From: Polytrichum commune
Lineage: Eukaryota; Streptophyta; Polytrichopsida; Polytrichales; Polytrichaceae
Assembly (NCBI GenBank): GCA_950295325.1
Contig: OX485806.1
Coordinates: 46,309,169-46,373,168, forward strand
DNA length: 64,000 bases
Direction: 5' to 3'
Numbering within the stretch: the first letter of the stretch is position 1; every line of letters starts with the position of its first letter. The position numbers and the translations under genes are program-made. Shown here in pieces: positions 60,481 through 64,000 of this stretch. The notes under the pieces were generated by a model. The model did not search any database. It was not told where the DNA came from and saw only the letters and a list, made by a program, of their open reading frames with translations.

Positions 60481-61649
60481 CAAAAGCACCATTTTTTTGT
60501 TATTGAATAATCATTTCACCCTACACTAATGTTGGTCACATTCAACAAAATTGAATTTATAACGCATTTTTCAAAATCCACCATTAGGTGGTAGGTATGA
60601 ACAATTGTGATGGGAGGGGTTGAATGGGAAAAAAGTAGGTAACAAATAGCAAAAAGAGAAATAAGTTGATAACAAAGACCAAACCCATGAAAATACCAAA
60701 GAACTAGGTAACAATGAGAAGGAAGTAGAAAATACCAATGACCAAATGAAAAGAATCATGTGATCAATAGTAGCCAATCATCACATGAATCATAGCCCAA
60801 AATAAAGGTAATTGAAACAAAAAAAATTAGCTACATGATAATACTAATCGACCTAGAATATGGAAAAAAATAGTAGGGCAATCAATGTTGTTATCTCAAT
60901 TAACCATGAGACTGGAGAAGAGTCAACAATGAGGTTGTGCATTATAACAATCATCATCCAAAAATGAAGTTTAGGTATCCATTACATTTCAAAAGATACG
61001 GCCAAGGTTTTGGGTCATGAAACCATACCAACCTCTAGATGTTGGAACACCGAAGGGGCAACATTCACTTAGAGTAAGACATAGGGATAACCATTTTGCA
61101 ATTGTTTGCAAGAAAACTAATCAATAAAATGGTATTGATCAAGGAAAAAAACAAAAAAAAACCCAAAATTTGGCTATATGCAAGGTCATTCTAAAAAATG
61201 CATTACGAAGGTTTTAGGAAAGCATAAAAATGACTTTGAGCAAAAGAAAAATGCACGCCAAATGATCTAGAAGGGTAACAAAAATGACTCCAAGAACAAG
61301 GAAATGTCAATGAACCATTTGATACCCATAGTAAACATATTGCCAACAAATTAACCAAACACGAGGAAATTGTGTACGTTTTAGAAGTGGGCGGAAACAC
61401 ATTCAAAAGCTGCATGGGCAAAAATGTAAGATTAGGAAAATAATTTATCTAAAAGTTTGTCTATGGGTTGAACCTCAAATTTGGTGGCAATTCCATTTAT
61501 TTTTTTGGTTTTGTGAGATCAATGTAAACTTCGCAAAAATGTTTTGTGTGGAGTTTCTCAACTTTTCCTTAAAAAAACAACACAAGTTTTTATGTACCCT
61601 ATAAAGGAATGGGGGCATTAGGTATTCTATATTTTAGCCATATATGCAT
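60481..61649. other. AT-rich stretch, possibly the worn 5' part of the LINE
   Basis: No domain is readable. 60590-60780 on the - strand has a frame with Trp/Ser/Phe-rich, repeated phrases that looks like low-complexity translation. An endonuclease domain would be expected here if the LINE were full length, but I could not find one. Confidence 0.35.
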
Positions 61650-63074
61650 TGTGAGCCCAAAACTCTCACCTATGTGCATCGTAGTCCAGGTGAGGGCTTG
61701 GGCTCACATACATTCTCTTTACCTACCTTAGCCCTTGGCACTAAGCTTCCCACACTCCAACACATAATCATTGAACACCCAACTTTTATTCAAATAGCAC
61801 AAGGTCCAAGTATTTAGAAATACTCGTTGCTCCTATGATCATTGTCACCCATAATCATCCACCAAGCATCAACACCCACTCCAAACCTCAACCCTACAAC
61901 AATGTGCTACTAAACTACGCTAAGCTAATTCCTAAGGCATTAAGCAACACCAATTACACAAGTGGTTTGCCTACGCCCATCTCATTGATCATAACACTCA
62001 CTCTCTTTACCCCTCCACTACTTCATTAATTAACACTCCAACACCTACCCTAATTAATCCCTTCTCTAATCACTACTTAATATCCCAGCCTCCCCTGGTC
62101 CATTAGCTCTGCATCTTAAAGTGTATCGGCACTGCCATCCACTAAGCCCCCTTGTCAAACTGAAGTACAAGTAATAGCTCAAATGAAACCCCTTAATCCT
62201 ATGTATTCAACTCCCAGCAACAGACATGCCCTCGACCTTGCTGTAGGTTATGGGCTTCGAAGGTCCTGGCTGCGGCCTTCTCACAGCAATAACAACCTCC
62301 CGACTGCACCCAACATTTTCCACCATCCAACTAATTCTCCAACTAGCAATGCACAAGCGCCTGACTTCGAGGATGGAACTGGGAGGGATCCTGAATGTGA
62401 TTCCAGCAGATAAATCTGTGGCTGCAAATTCCCAGCCAGCAATGTGAATGGAAATCTCTGTCTGGAGGTATCATGCTCTGATTCAGTCTATAGAATGTGG
62501 GATGATGCCATACACGCTGAATCCCTTGGAACCACCGAGGTAGTCCAAACACGCAAGCACAGCAGTGAACAAAATTCCAATTTTGTCAGCCGTAGTGTCC
62601 CCTCTGCATTTCTACCCTCGCCATCTGTGCAATGAATTCGGTTAATCTCCTCACCTTAGTCTCCCGAGCCCTCCGAATTCAAACTCCCTCTATTCCCAAT
62701 CCCCTTAGCATCTCAGCCTGTTAGATTTTAGACGGCCTTCACCCCTGTCTCCCGAGCACTGCTGGAATGCAGTAGCTTGCCTCTTTTTCCTTGCTCTGAG
62801 CTCCTCGATTCTACTGCATCCCCTTCGGCCTTACTGGCTTGTGCCTAGATGTTGGCTCCCATCTCCTCTACACGATCGTCTTCTCACCCTCTAGTCGGAA
62901 CTGCCTCAGAGCCCCGATCTCACTTCGGAGCCCCCAGCTCCCGGTGCTCGCCTAGCAGACCTGCCGCCATCTCCGAATTCCAGCAAGAGAGTTCCTCTGT
63001 CGCCGTAACTCCTTACTGTCCCAACCGAACGCCCTCTCTCCTCTAATCCCAACCTCCTGAAATTTCTAGGGGTA
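61650..63074 (-). mobile_element. LTR (reverse), entered by another LTR at 63075
   Basis: On the - strand it ends CTCACCTGGACTACGATGCA, then CATAGGTGAG and TTTGGGCTCACA at 61650. On its right it is cut at 63074 by the start of a second LTR in the opposite direction. The last readable stretch, CCCTAGAAATTTCAGGAGGT on the - strand, corresponds to about position 290 of the LTR at 20283. The rest therefore probably lies beyond the window. The middle part (62140-63050) resembles the GC-richer middle of the LTR at 20283. Confidence 0.7.
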
Positions 63075-64000
63075 TGTGAGCCCAAAAGGGTGCCCACATT
63101 TAGTCTTAGACCCTTGAAACGTTAGTTGATGCACTTTGAAGTAGCATGTTACTTCACAAAAATATAAAAAGAGTGAAATGTTAGTCTTAGAAGTACCATG
63201 TTGTAAGAGGCTAGGATGTGAGTTGTTATTGTGTTTTTACCTTCGGAAGGATTTGAGTGAATGAGGATAGGTAAGGAGAACTTGGATTGAGTAGTTAGTG
63301 AGTAGGCTAGTACAAATGGATGGAGACAACCAAAGTGACTCAAGAGGCAAGTGCATTCGAATTGGGATGAATGGAGGATCACATGGAGCGCACAAGTGGA
63401 CCACCTCATCATGGCCACTTAATGGGGAAGGCCCAAGGAAGAATGCAAGGTGGAGGATAAGCAAATTCTCAAAGCACCAATCAAATCACGAATTAAGCAT
63501 CGTGGTTTGAATTAAGTGGTGAGCGACGATTTGGGAAAGTAAGGGGAGAAAGTTATGGCGGCGGAAAGCGAAGGAGGCTAAGTTTGGGTTGAAGCATCCC
63601 AAGTTTGGTAAAGTGTGGTAGGTAGAAAGCCAAGGCTAGTTAAATGTTCGAATTAGGATCCTTGTTGATCATTTGAGGGAGGAAGGCTTAGAAGATAGGA
63701 TTGGCGCCTACTAAGTAGGAGGAAATCTCAAGGGCTTATCGTGAGCCTTGAGGGTGCTCACCCCCTCAAGCTTACTATATAATCCCTCATTCTTCCCTCA
63801 CTCATCCTCTCTTTCCTTTGTGCTCCAAGGCACCCCACGAGTTATAAGTGTGGGTGTGGGAAGCCATATTGGAGCACATGTGTGTGCTTAGTTTTTAGTT
63901 TGAGAGCCAAGGCTTGTTAGCCTTGAAGAGGGCTTGACCTCTTGGTAGAATTAGTGTTGACGTGAAGGATTTTAAAGTTAATTCATGATTCCAATTTGTG
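63075..64000 (+). mobile_element. LTR or element start, runs off the window
   Basis: It begins TGTGAGCCCAAAAGGGTGCC and is almost the same, reversed, as 25880-26808 for its whole visible length. The candidate 5-bp target duplication on the left is GGGTA (63070-63074). Whether it is a solo LTR or the left end of a full element cannot be seen. Confidence 0.85.

Noticed and set aside
25339-63074. Possible very large single retroelement bounded by the near-identical LTRs at 25339-26808 and 63075-64000
   Set aside because: The two LTRs are in opposite orientation, and the first has its own target duplication GGTGG, so they are separate insertions.

Overview
The window looks like a gene-poor, AT-rich stretch of a large land-plant nuclear genome. 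The evidence is a short array of plant-type telomere units (CCCTAAA), a CACTA transposon with the plant end CACTACAAGAAAAA, a tRNA-derived SINE, a Ty3/gypsy retroelement, many solo LTRs, a decayed plant-type LINE and a MULE-like transposase with a SWIM zinc finger. The protein families I think I recognise from memory suggest a seed-free plant (fern, lycophyte or bryophyte), but the species cannot be fixed from the sequence. I see no convincing intact host gene, no rRNA or tRNA gene and no CRISPR array.

Layout. 1-1808 holds nothing I can name. 1809-4557 is the left arm of a large inverted repeat. Its right arm is the same sequence reversed and split into pieces at 14523-15326, 21764-22222, 46972-48008 and 49879-50183. 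The 10-kb centre (4558-14522) holds most of a broken DNA-methylase-like gene, a long CA-type satellite with a solo LTR in it, and a broken MULE-like transposase gene flanked by 185-bp direct repeats. A Ty3/gypsy fossil (15327-21763) and a 24.7-kb terminal-inverted-repeat (TIR) DNA transposon (22226-46968, with TAA on both sides) lie inside the right arm. A further 1.9-kb segment (48009-49878) is present in the right arm only.

The 24.7-kb TIR element is the most interesting object. On the + strand it carries a gene resembling the DUF7869 transposase-like family, now interrupted by two solo LTRs. On the - strand it carries a large multi-exon gene I do not recognise. About 30 copies of a 16-22 bp palindrome, core ACGAACG-NN-CGTTCGT, are strewn over introns, coding sequence and flanks of that gene, and in one place they repeat every 51-52 bp. 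Nested in the element are more solo LTRs and a complete-looking 1.5-kb CACTA element (39047-40552, ATT on both sides) that itself holds a SINE-like unit.

Right of the inverted repeat, 50184-55380 is AT-rich with one diverged extra copy of arm sequence near 53300-53650. 55400-56040 holds six short inverted repeats and what may be an LTR end. 56160-60480 is a decayed LINE on the - strand. 61650-64000 holds two LTRs of the main family, one inserted into the other.

The parts give an order of events: inverted duplication first, then the gypsy element and the 24.7-kb DNA transposon into the right arm, then LTRs, the CACTA element and the SINE into the transposon. Two of the LTRs (25339-26808 and 63075-64000) are nearly identical, so that family moved recently.
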